Source: Flavisolibacter nicotianae (GTDB lineage: Bacteria; Bacteroidota; Bacteroidia; Chitinophagales; Chitinophagaceae). Taken from it: DNA of 64,000 nt. Positions within the stretch are counted from its first letter, which is position 1, and each line of letters opens with the position of its first letter. The notes beneath the pieces were generated by a model. That model saw nothing but the letters and a program-made list of their open reading frames with translations, was not told the origin of the DNA and did no database searches. The DNA is taken from the NCBI RefSeq assembly GCF_003628535.1, contig NZ_RBCI01000001.1, positions 1 through 64,000 of the forward strand, written 5' to 3'. Positions 17,557 to 26,172 of this stretch are shown here, one piece after another. The position numbers and the translations under genes were made by a program.

Positions 17557-18846
17557 TTAAGCAGAAAGTGAAACAGAATTATTCAGGCGTTCGATTACAA
17601 CTCCTCTTTTTGCCTCCAGCTTTTCTTCGATTCCGGACATATCACTGATGATTTTCTCTTCATCAACGTCGGCATAAATCTGCGTTGTTGTGATCTTGGT
17701 ATGCCCCATCATCAATTGAACGGTTTCCAACGGAATTCCATTTTTCAGCGCTACGGTTTTTGCGAAGGTGTGCCGGGCAACATGGAAGGTTAGCGGAATA
17801 TCGAATTCGCAAGCCTCTTGAATGACCTTCAGGCAACGATTGACGAACTGGTTGGTAAGTCGTTTGAAAATCGAATCGCCATGGCCCAAGTCAGCCACAT
17901 TCCGCTGCCGGTTGATGATTTTGGCAGCATCTTTTAGCAGTGGGATGGGCGACAGAACATCGGATTTGGCCCGGTATATTCTGCACCAAATGGTTTCATC
18001 ACCATCCCATTCAAAATGACTTTCCCGAAGCGCCATTACATCTGCAAAAGCAAAACCAGTGTAGCAGCTAAAGAGGAACAATTCTTTCACGTAATTGAGA
18101 GTAGCATCTTGAAACGTTTTTCGTTCCAGTTTTACCAATAGCTCAAACGTGAGTTTCTTACGCTTGCTCTTTTTGAGGGGACAACTGTACTTCCCGCACG
18201 GATTTGTTTTCATCCAACCAATTCCGTCCTTCGCATCAGACCCCCAATTTAGTATTCGCTTGAAGCGCTGTATGTGCTTTCCTACACCGTTTCCCACGCT
18301 TGGGTCATGTTCCTTGAGGGGGCATGTTCTGACGTAGTGTTCAAACTCTGTTGCAAACTCCATATTCAATTGAGCGAGGTAAACATCTTTTGAAGGGTAC
18401 TTGCTCTCCAGGAACTTGGTCAGGTAGTCTATGGTTGTTTTGTAGTTCTTGAAGCCGCCTTTCTTCATCTTGGTCTCCCAAATCTTCTTGTAGTAAGCCA
18501 TAAGCTCCGCCAGCGTGTGCCCCTTTTGGGAGGCAAGTATCCCCTCATATGCCTCCTTAACCTTTTCGGCAGTGATAAGAGATTCGTTTTCTTTCAGCAT
18601 TCGGTATTTAGACCGGATCTTGTGGCGAATGTCATCGAGGTGCTGGTTGATCTCTTTTACCTCAATAGTCTTTCCCTTTACGATTTCCTTGTCCGGATCC
18701 CAGGCAGCAACGTCAATTTTTTCTTTGGTTGAAATTTCGGCTCGTTCCTCGTCAACGGTAATGCGTGCATAGATGAACGCCTGCTTTTTGTTGTGCTTGC
18801 ATTTTCGGATCAGCAGGTCAATCCCGAATGTGTGAGTGGTCTCCAT
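17557..18846 (-). CDS. int: Tyrosine recombinase (site-specific integrase) of the tRNA-Pro island
   Basis: A 429-residue integrase of the Bacteroidota type. The N-terminal arm-binding domain (about 1-100) carries FGIDLLIRKCKHNKKQAFIY, then comes a SAM-like core-binding domain (about 105-205) and the catalytic domain. In the latter, HVARHTFA supplies the H-x-x-R box, MMGHTKITTTQIYADV the second His and the nucleophilic Tyr. The usual first Arg segment reads CYTGFAFADV, with no Arg; this is common in integrases of the phylum. The gene starts about 300 bp from the 3' end of tRNA-Pro, the usual position for the integrase of an element inserted in a tRNA gene, so it most likely mobilised the island to its left. 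Confidence 0.9.
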   Translation of the reverse strand: METTHTFGIDLLIRKCKHNKKQAFIYARITVDEERAEISTKEKIDVAAWDPDKEIVKGKTIEVKEINQHLDDIRHKIRSKYRMLKENESLITAEKVKEAYEGILASQKGHTLAELMAYYKKIWETKMKKGGFKNYKTTIDYLTKFLESKYPSKDVYLAQLNMEFATEFEHYVRTCPLKEHDPSVGNGVGKHIQRFKRILNWGSDAKDGIGWMKTNPCGKYSCPLKKSKRKKLTFELLVKLERKTFQDATLNYVKELFLFSCYTGFAFADVMALRESHFEWDGDETIWCRIYRAKSDVLSPIPLLKDAAKIINRQRNVADLGHGDSIFKRLTNQFVNRCLKVIQEACEFDIPLTFHVARHTFAKTVALKNGIPLETVQLMMGHTKITTTQIYADVDEEKIISDMSGIEEKLEAKRGVVIERLNNSVSLSA

Positions 18847-19021
18847 ACAAATTGTTTTGACAGGTTTAAAAATGATTTGATTTCTCTCTCACTCATTCCT
18901 TCTAATCCACAGCCCGAATCGCAGACTAATCCTACCAAAACAGGTCAAAAAGAATTAACCCATTTCAATGTAAATCAATGACTTATAACGAAGCCAGTGA
19001 GTCCAAAACGGGTGCCATGAT

Positions 19022-19045
19022 TGACTCACCGGATGACTCACCGGA
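19022..19045. repeat. Tandem 12-bp repeat upstream of the integrase gene
   Basis: TGACTCACCGGA occurs twice back to back (19022-19033, 19034-19045), with a related inverted piece (GTGAGTC) near 18997. It lies between the integrase start and the tRNA, where arm-type integrase or excisionase sites normally sit. Function inferred from position only. Confidence 0.5.
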
Positions 19046-19084
19046 GTTTTGCTATTTTCTGCTATAAATAGATAGGGAGAAAAT

Positions 19085-19118
19085 AAAAAAACCTGTAAGT
19101 CACTTAGAACTTACAGGT
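19085..19118 (-). terminator. Rho-independent terminator of tRNA-Pro
   Basis: ACCTGTAAGT (19091-19100) pairs perfectly with ACTTACAGGT (19109-19118) over an 8-base loop. Read leftward, the stem is followed by six T residues. It lies 26 bp past the tRNA 3' end. A terminator so close to the insertion side suggests that the att core ends within the tRNA or in this short interval. Confidence 0.75.
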
Positions 19119-19144
19119 TTAGTTACCTTTTGACAAGGTTAAAG

Positions 19145-19218
19145 TCGGGAAGACAGGATTCGAACCTGCGACCCCCTGGTCCCAAACCAGGTGCGCTACC
19201 GGCCTGCGCTACTTCCCG
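19145..19218 (-). tRNA. tRNA-Pro (anticodon TGG)
   Basis: Read on the minus strand, the 74 bases fold into a full cloverleaf: acceptor CGGGAAG/CTTCCCG, D stem GCGC/GCGC, anticodon stem CCTGG/CCAGG with loop TTTGGGA (anticodon TGG), T arm GCAGG-TTCGAAT-CCTGT and discriminator A. CCA is not encoded. The 3' end points to lower coordinates, toward the integrase, making this the attachment target and the right boundary of the island. Confidence 0.95.
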
Positions 19219-19405
19219 AACATTTTCGGCAGCCTGCCGGAATGCCCGGCCGCCGAAAATGGAGGTGCAAATGTAGGGCAATGCAGTATAGCAACCAACG
19301 AATTCGGCCGAAATCTTTTTCCGGCCGTTTTGCACCTTCCTGCCCCCATAAAAAAAGAACAGCCTGCATCGGGCTGCTCAAACAAAAACTAACCAATCGA
19401 AAGCT

Positions 19406-22400
19406 TTAGTACCGAACGAAGGGAATGATTCGCTGCCCTCCCCTTTCTTCTCCGCAAACCAGGTAATATACACCGGCACCGGGTGCTGGCAACAAAACCG
19501 TCATCAGGCTGCCACCGATCTGTCCGCTTGCCACCGGCCGGCCTGTTGCATCAGTGATGAAATAACCCTTTCCCACTAGGTCAGCGGAAACAGAAAAGCG
19601 AAGCGTACCGTGAACCGGGTTTTGCAACAGGCAAACGTCACCCGCCACGCCACTGCTCACCCGCACGATTTTGGAATACGAGAATCGACCGTCGACATCA
19701 ACTTCTTTGATACGGTAATAAACACTGCCGCTGCTTCGTACAGGATCATTCGCCGAATAAGTGGAAGGCTGCGTGGCACGGCCGGTGGCAGCCACAGTGG
19801 CAACGGCCGAAAAAAGGATACCATCACGGCTCTTTTCCACGGTATACGAATCAACACCGGTCTCCTGCGCTGTGGCCCATTCCACCAACACTTTGCCGTC
19901 TTTTTCTGTTGCCCCTACAGAAAGCCAGGCTACCGGCAGGGTGCTTTCCTGGAGGGTCGCCGTTCGTGCCGGATCCGTTGTTCGGTAAAGCACGGCCGCG
20001 CCAAACGCGTTGTACTCAAAAAGTGCAAAATGGTAGGCCGTATTGGGCTTGAGGTTGGAAACGGTGGCCGTGGAGGTCGTTCCGTTGAAGACCACAAAAT
20101 TCCCGTTGCCAACCTGCTGTCCGGTGCCAAACAAATTATTGGCCGCATACGAAACATTGTCTGTCGGAACGGCATCCACAGCCGCACCTTCTTTGGCCAG
20201 GAGAATGCGCTTTTGCCCGCTGCCATTGGTCCAGTCCAGTTGCAAAACACCGTTACTGAAAGAACGGATATGCAGCCCGGAACTTTGAACCAGGGGTGCC
20301 GCAACGAATTGCGCAAGGCTGTTGGCAGTCGAAAGCGTAAGATAGGCCGTGCCGATCGTTGCGGGTTCTTCAAACTCAAATACGGTAACATAATACGTGC
20401 TGCCCGGCTGCAGGCCGGTAACATCCACGGTGTTGCCCGTCCCGTTGTACACCGCATACTGCCTGCTGCCATCCGTACTGATGTCGGTGCCGGCCCCCAA
20501 CACCGCGTTGGCGGGATACACCTGCCCGTCGAGCGGCTTCGCGGTGAGGCTCGTCCCTTCCCGCATCACCACCAGGCATTTGCCGCCGTTGCCGCGTGTC
20601 CACGACAGCGTAAAGCCTGTAGCCCCGGTGTTGCTGAAGACAATGGCCGATGCGGCTTTCGTGGGCCGTTCCAGCGTGGTTGCCGATGTTGCCAGCGGTG
20701 GCGTAAGGCTGGCATTTTGAAAGACCGGCGCCAGGCGGCCGTTCGCCTCAATCACGGCAAAATGGTAGGTCGTAGCCGGTAACAGGTTGGTCAGGCTAAC
20801 GGACGACCCGGTTCCTTTGTACACCACAAAATTGCCGCTCCCGATTTCGGCTCCTGTGCCAAAAGCAGCGCTGGCGTTATAATCTGCCAGGTCGGCTGGC
20901 AGGGCATCCACAGGGCCGCCGGCCTTCGCCACCACGATGCGTATCTCACCCGAGCCGTTCACCCAGTTCAGGCCCAGAGACCGGTTGGCAAGGGCCGAAA
21001 CGGAGGGCTGCCGTGCCGCGATGGTGGGAGGCCGCGAGGTAAAGGCATTTCCGGTTAATAGGGTCGCCGGCGTTGCAGGCGAAACCGTGGCATACTGCAG
21101 CACACCGTTCAACTGGCCATATTCGTACACGGCAAAATAGTATTGCTTGTTCCCTTCCAGCCCTTTTACCGTCAAACTGTTCCGCGTATCCACGGTTCCG
21201 GCGCTGTCGTTATACACCACAAACTCGCCGGGTTTGATTTCGGCTCCCTGGCCAAAGACGGCATTAGCTTCGTACACAACAGCGTCTTTCAAATCGCCGG
21301 AAGCACCGCTCGTCGCTGTCACCGGCGAACCCTTGCGGGCAAGGATCACACGTCCCCTCCCGTTTCCGTTTGCCCACGAAAGCCCGATGCTGTTGCCATC
21401 GGGATTGCCGAAGGCCAGGCTGCTGGCAGCGATGGTTGGACGGATGGCGGTAACAAAATTCACCCGTGCAGGATCGGCATCCAGGTACAGCTTTCCAAAA
21501 TAGCCGATGTATTCAAACACCGCGAAATGATATTCGGTTGCGCATTGCAGGCGCTGCACCGTGCTGCCTGTCTGCGATTCCGAAAGCACATAGGTATCGC
21601 CGTTGAGCACACTGCCGCTTCCGAAATTGATGCTCGACGGGTAGTTCACGAGGTCGGCCGGCGATGCGTTAACGGGCCCGCCCTTTCGCCCCAGCAAAAT
21701 CCGCCCGGTTCCGTTTCCTGGATTCCATTGAAAGCTGGCGCCATTATCGGTGATCGCTTGGGCCGTAAGACCGGTGGCCGGAACAGTGGGCTCGTCGTAG
21801 GTGGTGCCGCTCGTTGTAGCGGCATTGGTTACCAGGTAAACCGGTCGCCCCTGGCTGTCCAGGTCATATTCGAAAATGGTAAAATGGTACGTGGTGTTGC
21901 GCTGCAGCGATTTGAGCGAAAGAAGGTTGGTCCCCGATTCATTCACGTTCGAGCCGTTGTAGATCACGTATTGCCCACCGCCCAAATCACTGCTGCCGGT
22001 TCCGCCAAACGAAAGATTGCCCGTATACACCGTCCCGTCCGTCGGCACAGCGGTAACCGGGTTTCCTTCCCTGGCCACGATGATGCGGGCAGAACCATTG
22101 CCCAGTTTGTACCGGAAATCCAACTGGTTGCCTTCCCGCCGTTCTACCGCAAAACTACTGCTGTTGATCGTAGGCCTCTCGTTGGTCGTCACAACGGAGG
22201 TGGCCGGCGGAACGGCCTGGTAAACCGGGCGGCTACTGCCGTTGTATTCAAAGACGGCAAAATAATAATCCGTGGACGTGGGCAATCGCCACACATCAAA
22301 CACATTTCCCGAACCGATGTAAACCACGTAATTCCCATTCCCGATCTGCGCATTCAGGCCATAGGTGGCGAGATCCGCCGGCCTGGCGTCAACGGGTGCG

Positions 22401-22417
22401 CCTTTCTTCATCAGCAC
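19406..22417 (-). CDS. Secreted FN3-repeat protein with T9SS sorting domain (main part after a frameshift)
   Basis: About 1000 residues made of seven fibronectin-like repeats of ~110 residues. Each has the pattern GxGRIxxAxxGxPVxAxPxD, an xYxAxxxFGxG strand, YVVYNGxG and LxPxTxYHFAVxEYNG. They are followed by a domain with VEWATAQETGVDSYTVEKS and YYRIKEVDVDGRFSYSKIV, and a C-terminal T9SS type A sorting domain ending with VYYLVCGEERGGQRIIPFVRY-type beta strands. The product would cross the outer membrane by type IX secretion and stay on the surface or be released; repeats of this type usually serve adhesion. The frame opens in mid-domain (GTG 22417 or ATG 22411) because a 1-base shift separates it from the signal-peptide part upstream. 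Confidence 0.8.
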   Translation of the reverse strand: MLMKKGAPVDARPADLATYGLNAQIGNGNYVVYIGSGNVFDVWRLPTSTDYYFAVFEYNGSSRPVYQAVPPATSVVTTNERPTINSSSFAVERREGNQLDFRYKLGNGSARIIVAREGNPVTAVPTDGTVYTGNLSFGGTGSSDLGGGQYVIYNGSNVNESGTNLLSLKSLQRNTTYHFTIFEYDLDSQGRPVYLVTNAATTSGTTYDEPTVPATGLTAQAITDNGASFQWNPGNGTGRILLGRKGGPVNASPADLVNYPSSINFGSGSVLNGDTYVLSESQTGSTVQRLQCATEYHFAVFEYIGYFGKLYLDADPARVNFVTAIRPTIAASSLAFGNPDGNSIGLSWANGNGRGRVILARKGSPVTATSGASGDLKDAVVYEANAVFGQGAEIKPGEFVVYNDSAGTVDTRNSLTVKGLEGNKQYYFAVYEYGQLNGVLQYATVSPATPATLLTGNAFTSRPPTIAARQPSVSALANRSLGLNWVNGSGEIRIVVAKAGGPVDALPADLADYNASAAFGTGAEIGSGNFVVYKGTGSSVSLTNLLPATTYHFAVIEANGRLAPVFQNASLTPPLATSATTLERPTKAASAIVFSNTGATGFTLSWTRGNGGKCLVVMREGTSLTAKPLDGQVYPANAVLGAGTDISTDGSRQYAVYNGTGNTVDVTGLQPGSTYYVTVFEFEEPATIGTAYLTLSTANSLAQFVAAPLVQSSGLHIRSFSNGVLQLDWTNGSGQKRILLAKEGAAVDAVPTDNVSYAANNLFGTGQQVGNGNFVVFNGTTSTATVSNLKPNTAYHFALFEYNAFGAAVLYRTTDPARTATLQESTLPVAWLSVGATEKDGKVLVEWATAQETGVDSYTVEKSRDGILFSAVATVAATGRATQPSTYSANDPVRSSGSVYYRIKEVDVDGRFSYSKIVRVSSGVAGDVCLLQNPVHGTLRFSVSADLVGKGYFITDATGRPVASGQIGGSLMTVLLPAPGAGVYYLVCGEERGGQRIIPFVRY

Positions 22418-22449
22418 GATCCGCCCAAAGCCGTTGCCGGCTGTCAGCC

Positions 22450-22923
22450 CTACCCGTCAGAATTACCGGACAGGTTGGAAAAAACAATGTTCGAAGCGGC
22501 CACGGTTGGCGGCGTTGCCGTGGCATGGTTACCCGCTAGCGCTGTGGCCAGGTACTCGGTGGTTGTTCCGCTGCCGTTGTACTCGTAAACGGCCACGTAA
22601 TAAAGCGTGTTGGGCAACAGGTCGTAAACCGACACCGCGTTGCCGGTGCCGTTGTAAACGACGTATTCACCGTCGCCCACGGGTGAGCCGATGCCGAAAT
22701 TGTTATTGGCTGTATAGGCCGCACCGTTGACTGGGACAAATTGCACCGGCGCCGCCTTACGCACCACGATGATGCGACCGGCGCCATCACCTTTGGTAAA
22801 GAACAAATTGAAACTGGAGCCTTCAATGGAATTGAAGGTCAAATTCGATGAAGCGGCAGTCGGGCTGGCCGCCTTCGCAAGGACATGTACAAGCAAAAAA
22901 ACAACGGGTAAAAATGATCGCAT
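22450..22923 (-). CDS. N-terminal part of the same FN3-repeat secreted protein
   Basis: A 157-residue frame that begins with a Sec signal peptide (MRSFLPVVFLLVHVLAKA) and one FN3-like repeat of the kind filling the downstream frame, then stops (...GNSDG, TAG). Adding one G in the run at about 22454-22457 restores NSDG-VGLTAGNGFGRIV and joins it to the 1003-residue frame, giving one protein of about 1170 residues with eight repeats. So this is one gene with a single-base deletion, real or a sequencing error. A near-palindromic CCGTAGTACTACGTAG element lies 155 bp upstream of its ATG. Confidence 0.75.
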   Translation of the reverse strand: MRSFLPVVFLLVHVLAKAASPTAASSNLTFNSIEGSSFNLFFTKGDGAGRIIVVRKAAPVQFVPVNGAAYTANNNFGIGSPVGDGEYVVYNGTGNAVSVYDLLPNTLYYVAVYEYNGSGTTTEYLATALAGNHATATPPTVAASNIVFSNLSGNSDG

Positions 22924-23452
22924 AGAAAAGAAATTTTGTTGGAAGAATTTTCATCACAGGCAGGATCGTTGCTTTTTACAGGAAGATGGATGGGCGAAAA
23001 CCGTTACCGGTTGCAGAGGGCAAAGAACGAAGAAGCACTAGGGAATTTTCTACGCTGAACAACCTAAAAAACAAAACCCGTAGTACTACGTAGAACTGAG
23101 GCAATACCATTTTACGTTAGTCGATACGAAAAAAAAGTTGGCAGTTAGCAGTAGGCAGTGGTGATACGGGAATGGCGATACCGAACCAAATTGATGAAAA
23201 CGGTATAGAGAGCCGTACGAACCATTCGAATAATGAGAGGATGTCTTGACTCAAGTAACAATTTGCAATCGGCAATCAGCCATCAGCGATCGGGAAATGC
23301 AGGTTTGGCAAGGGGTTGCTTCAATGGCCAGCACAGGCAAGCTGCCGTTTTCATTTCAGCGGCCTGCTATTGGATTCTGTAACGGGATTAATCGATGACA
23401 GGAAATATCCCAATATCAAATCTCCAATATCCAATATCAAACGGAAAACGCC
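22924..23452. other. Non-coding interval upstream of the FN3 gene
   Basis: No convincing gene is present on either strand. It contains one copy of the shared near-palindrome (23078-23093). It also holds patches of degenerate short repeats (GGCAATCAGCCATCAGCGATC around 23272 and CCAATATC units around 23409-23440), a kind of low-complexity spacer that recurs at other intergenic sites here. The T9SS gene reads away from it to the left and the response-regulator gene ends at its right edge. Confidence 0.6.
23078..23093. promoter_or_regulatory. Near-palindromic element, copy 1 (upstream of FN3/T9SS gene)
   Basis: CCGTAGTACTACGTAG with flanks AACC and AACT. The core CGTAGTACTACG is a perfect 12-bp palindrome. 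The nearest start is that of the FN3 gene, 155 bp away. It is the farthest of the five copies from its gene. Confidence 0.7.
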
Positions 23453-24094
23453 CTAATCAATCAGCCCCCGCTTCAGGGCTTCTTTCACCAGGCCGGCCGT
23501 GTTCTTCACATCCAGCTTCTGGTTGATATTGAGCCGGTGGGTTTCAACAGTGCGCAAACTGATAAACAGTTTGTCGGCGATCTCCTGGTTGGAAAGGCCC
23601 TCGGCAATGTGTTTTAAAATCTCTTTTTCCCGCTTGGTGAGGGGCACTTCAAAGATGGAGCGGCGCTGGCCGGTGAGGCTTTCCTGCAGCAGGATTTTCT
23701 TGATGGCATCGTCCATGTAGTCCTCGCCTTCCATCACGGCTTCAATGGCCCGGACGATGGTTTCCTTGTCGCAGTTTTTCAGCAGGTAGCCTGTGGCGCC
23801 GCAGCGAAAGATCTGCTTCACATAGTTCGAATCATCGAAGCTGCTAAAGGCGATCACTTTGAGGCGGGGATGCAGCCGCACAACCTGTTTGCAAAGGTCA
23901 ATGCCGTTCATCTCCGGCATCTGGATATCCATCAGCAGCACGTCCGGCGCCCCCTGTAGCAGGAAATCCAGAAGGGCTGCACCGCTTTGGGCGGTAAACA
24001 CCACTTCCAGTTGCGGGAAGGCTGCAAGCATGGTGCGCAGTCCGTCGATCACCACGGCGTGGTCGTCCACGATGGCCAGTTGAATTTTAGGCAT
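23453..24094 (-). CDS. NarL/LuxR-family response regulator
   Basis: A 213-residue two-domain regulator. The receiver has acidic residues DD at 10-11, the phospho-acceptor Asp56 in PDVLLMDIQMPEMNG, the switch Ser in FSSFDD and Lys in GYLLKN. The C-terminal LuxR-type HTH (about 148-213) reads LTKREKEILKHIAEGLSNQE and ISLRTVETHRLNINQKLDV. Its ATG lies 8 bp inside the end of the kinase gene upstream, so it is the cognate partner of that HisKA_3 kinase. NarL-type HTHs bind short inverted repeats, which makes this protein the best candidate reader of the CCGTAGTACTACGTAG element found five times around it (inference). Confidence 0.93.
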   Translation of the reverse strand: MPKIQLAIVDDHAVVIDGLRTMLAAFPQLEVVFTAQSGAALLDFLLQGAPDVLLMDIQMPEMNGIDLCKQVVRLHPRLKVIAFSSFDDSNYVKQIFRCGATGYLLKNCDKETIVRAIEAVMEGEDYMDDAIKKILLQESLTGQRRSIFEVPLTKREKEILKHIAEGLSNQEIADKLFISLRTVETHRLNINQKLDVKNTAGLVKEALKRGLID

Positions 24095-26033
24095 CGATCG
24101 CCTCCTTTCCTGTTTTCAGGTCGGCCACTTCAAATTCCAGATAGGCACTCACGCCGGTTTGCGCCGATGCCTGCATTTCCATTTTCCCGTTAATCGCTTT
24201 GATACGGCTCTGCAGGCTGCGCAGGCCCATGCCGTCGCCTGCTTCCTCGCCGGTAAAGCCCACGCCGTTGTCTTCGATGGATATGGTGAGAAGATCTTCC
24301 TGCTGGCTTAGTTGCACCATGGCCTGTGTGGCTTTGGAATGTTTTACAATGTTGTTCACCAGTTCCTGCACAATGCGGTAAACCGATAATTCAAAACCAT
24401 CCGCAAAGCGGTCGATCTCGCCCCAGGAGTCATATTCGATCTGCACCGTTTTGCTGTTGTTCACACTGTTGCAATAGCGGCGGAGCGCTTCGTCGAGTCC
24501 CTGTTGCAACAACACTTCGGGCATCAGGTTGTGCGAGGTCTTGCGGATCTCCTGCGCCGCCTCGTTTAGCAACTTCATGCCCTGCCGGTAGCCCTCGGTT
24601 TGCACCAGGTTGTCGGCCATCGGCATGCTGCTGAAATGCATTTTCACGGCGGCGAGCATACCAGCTACGCCATCGTGCAGGTCTTTGGCAATGCGGCTGC
24701 GTTCTTTTTCCTCGCCCTGCATCAGGGCCTGCAGCAACTGGATCTCCTTTTCCTGCTGCAGCGATTTGAGCTCCCGTGCATGAACCAGTTTTTTATTTCT
24801 CGACTGCAGGTAAAGCAATGCTGTCAATAGCAGGGCCACCAGCAGCGCCGTGATCGAATAGTACATATAGTAACGGTTCTTCTGAAGTTGTAAATCAATT
24901 TGTGCCAGTTGCAGGCTTTTCTGCGACAGGGCTTTCTCCTTTTCAGCGGTTTGGTAGCGCACTTCCAGCTCGGAGAAGAGCTGGTCGCTGTTTTGTTTTT
25001 GCACCTGCGCCTGGTAGTATTGCGAGGACTGGTTGTAGGCAAGGGCATCCTTGTAGCGATGCGCACCTTCTGCAATCGCACTCAGCGTGTCGTAAATATG
25101 TTGCACCAGCTTCACGTAATTCAACTGCCTGGCGCTGGGCAATTGCTGCAGCAGCAGGGCCTCGGCTTTTTTGCTGTCCCGCATTTGCCAGTAGATCATG
25201 CCCATGATGGCCATGTTCGCCGTGAAATAATAGGGAGAGATATCGTAACGCGGCAGATCCCTTTCCAGCTCCGCCAACTGGTTGCGTGCCGATGCGAAAT
25301 CGTGCAGGGACACGTAGTTTCTTGCCAGGTTCATTTTCGTGGTAATGAGGTAGTCGCGGTTGTCCAGCGATGCTGCCAGTGGCATGGCCCGCAGGTCCAC
25401 CGCTACCGCTTCCTTGTGCTGCCCCAAAAAGGTTTGCGTGATGGCCTTGCTGCCCAGGCACACGACCAGCAACTCCACCCCGTTCTTCCATTTTTCGGCG
25501 TGCTGTACCGCCTTCTCACAAAACTGGAGGCTGTTCTGGAAGTCATTGCGTGCATTGTAAACGCTGCTGAGACAGGCATAGGATTCTGCGATCAGGCTGT
25601 CGTTTTGCAGCGCCCGGCCCAACTGCAGCGCCCTGAAATGGTAGTACGACGAAGAGTCGAACTGGTTTTTGTTCATCAGTGCCAACCCGGTGTTGATCTG
25701 CGAAACCGCTTCGTACCAGGTATTTTTTTCCGCCCTGGCCAGGACCTCCATTTCCCGGGAAATCTTCAGCAGGGTATCGGTTTGCGATTGCCGGAAGCAC
25801 AATGTGGCATACAAACGCAGCGCATCCAGCAAGCTGCCTTTTTGCGGCTGTGCCCGCAACTGGCCAATCCGCTTCCGCACGCTGTCCATCTGCGTTAGGT
25901 CCTTCGACGGGTGTACAGGGCTGGCCATTTTTGTAATGGCCAGTTCCACCGGATACGGCTCCTGCGCCCTTGCAGAACAGGCAAGGCCAAGCGTAAATAG
26001 GAAAAGAAAAGACAAGCGCATGCAAAACGACAT
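24087..26033 (-). CDS. TPR-sensor histidine kinase (HisKA_3), intact
   Basis: A 648-residue membrane kinase from the MSFCMRLSF start (MRLSF at 26021 is an alternative; the longer frame to 26078 lacks a good signal peptide). Order: signal peptide, periplasmic TPR array (about 60-370), one membrane helix (about 391-412), coiled coil, HisKA_3 dimerisation/phosphotransfer helix RSRIAKDLHDGVAGML with the His near 453, and an ATPase domain with N-box ELVNNIVKHS, G1 IEDNGVGF and G2 GMGLRSL, all intact. It overlaps the response regulator gene by 8 bp. The input signal is unknown; TPR sensors usually bind protein partners. A CCGTAGTACTACGTAG-type element lies about 60 bp upstream, implying autoregulation. 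Confidence 0.92.
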   Translation of the reverse strand: MSFCMRLSFLFLFTLGLACSARAQEPYPVELAITKMASPVHPSKDLTQMDSVRKRIGQLRAQPQKGSLLDALRLYATLCFRQSQTDTLLKISREMEVLARAEKNTWYEAVSQINTGLALMNKNQFDSSSYYHFRALQLGRALQNDSLIAESYACLSSVYNARNDFQNSLQFCEKAVQHAEKWKNGVELLVVCLGSKAITQTFLGQHKEAVAVDLRAMPLAASLDNRDYLITTKMNLARNYVSLHDFASARNQLAELERDLPRYDISPYYFTANMAIMGMIYWQMRDSKKAEALLLQQLPSARQLNYVKLVQHIYDTLSAIAEGAHRYKDALAYNQSSQYYQAQVQKQNSDQLFSELEVRYQTAEKEKALSQKSLQLAQIDLQLQKNRYYMYYSITALLVALLLTALLYLQSRNKKLVHARELKSLQQEKEIQLLQALMQGEEKERSRIAKDLHDGVAGMLAAVKMHFSSMPMADNLVQTEGYRQGMKLLNEAAQEIRKTSHNLMPEVLLQQGLDEALRRYCNSVNNSKTVQIEYDSWGEIDRFADGFELSVYRIVQELVNNIVKHSKATQAMVQLSQQEDLLTISIEDNGVGFTGEEAGDGMGLRSLQSRIKAINGKMEMQASAQTGVSAYLEFEVADLKTGKEAIDA

Positions 26034-26093
26034 TTGACAAGAATACAAACAAGCCCCGACACTGTAAAAATGAACCAAAAGCGGCTTTCTCTT

Positions 26094-26109
26094 CTACGTA
26101 GTACTACCG
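26094..26109. promoter_or_regulatory. Near-palindromic element, copy 2 (upstream of intact kinase)
   Basis: CTACGTAGTACTACCG on the plus strand, or CGGTAGTACTACGTAG in the direction of the kinase gene, ending 61 bp before its ATG. It has one change from the consensus, in the left arm. Confidence 0.75.
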
Positions 26110-26172
26110 ATATTGAAAGAGCCGCATTAGAACGGAGAACCGGTGGAGCAACTGTCCTGCGCCTTCCCTCTT

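Noticed and set aside
21143-22588. A 481-codon plus-strand frame
   Set aside because: It lies opposite the FN3-repeat gene; the repeated codons of that gene keep the complement free of stops. No domain is recognisable.
23260-23450. Repeated short units (CAATATC, CATCAGC) that might suggest a CRISPR array
   Set aside because: Units are under 10 bp, irregularly spaced and without unique spacers; no cas genes are in the window.
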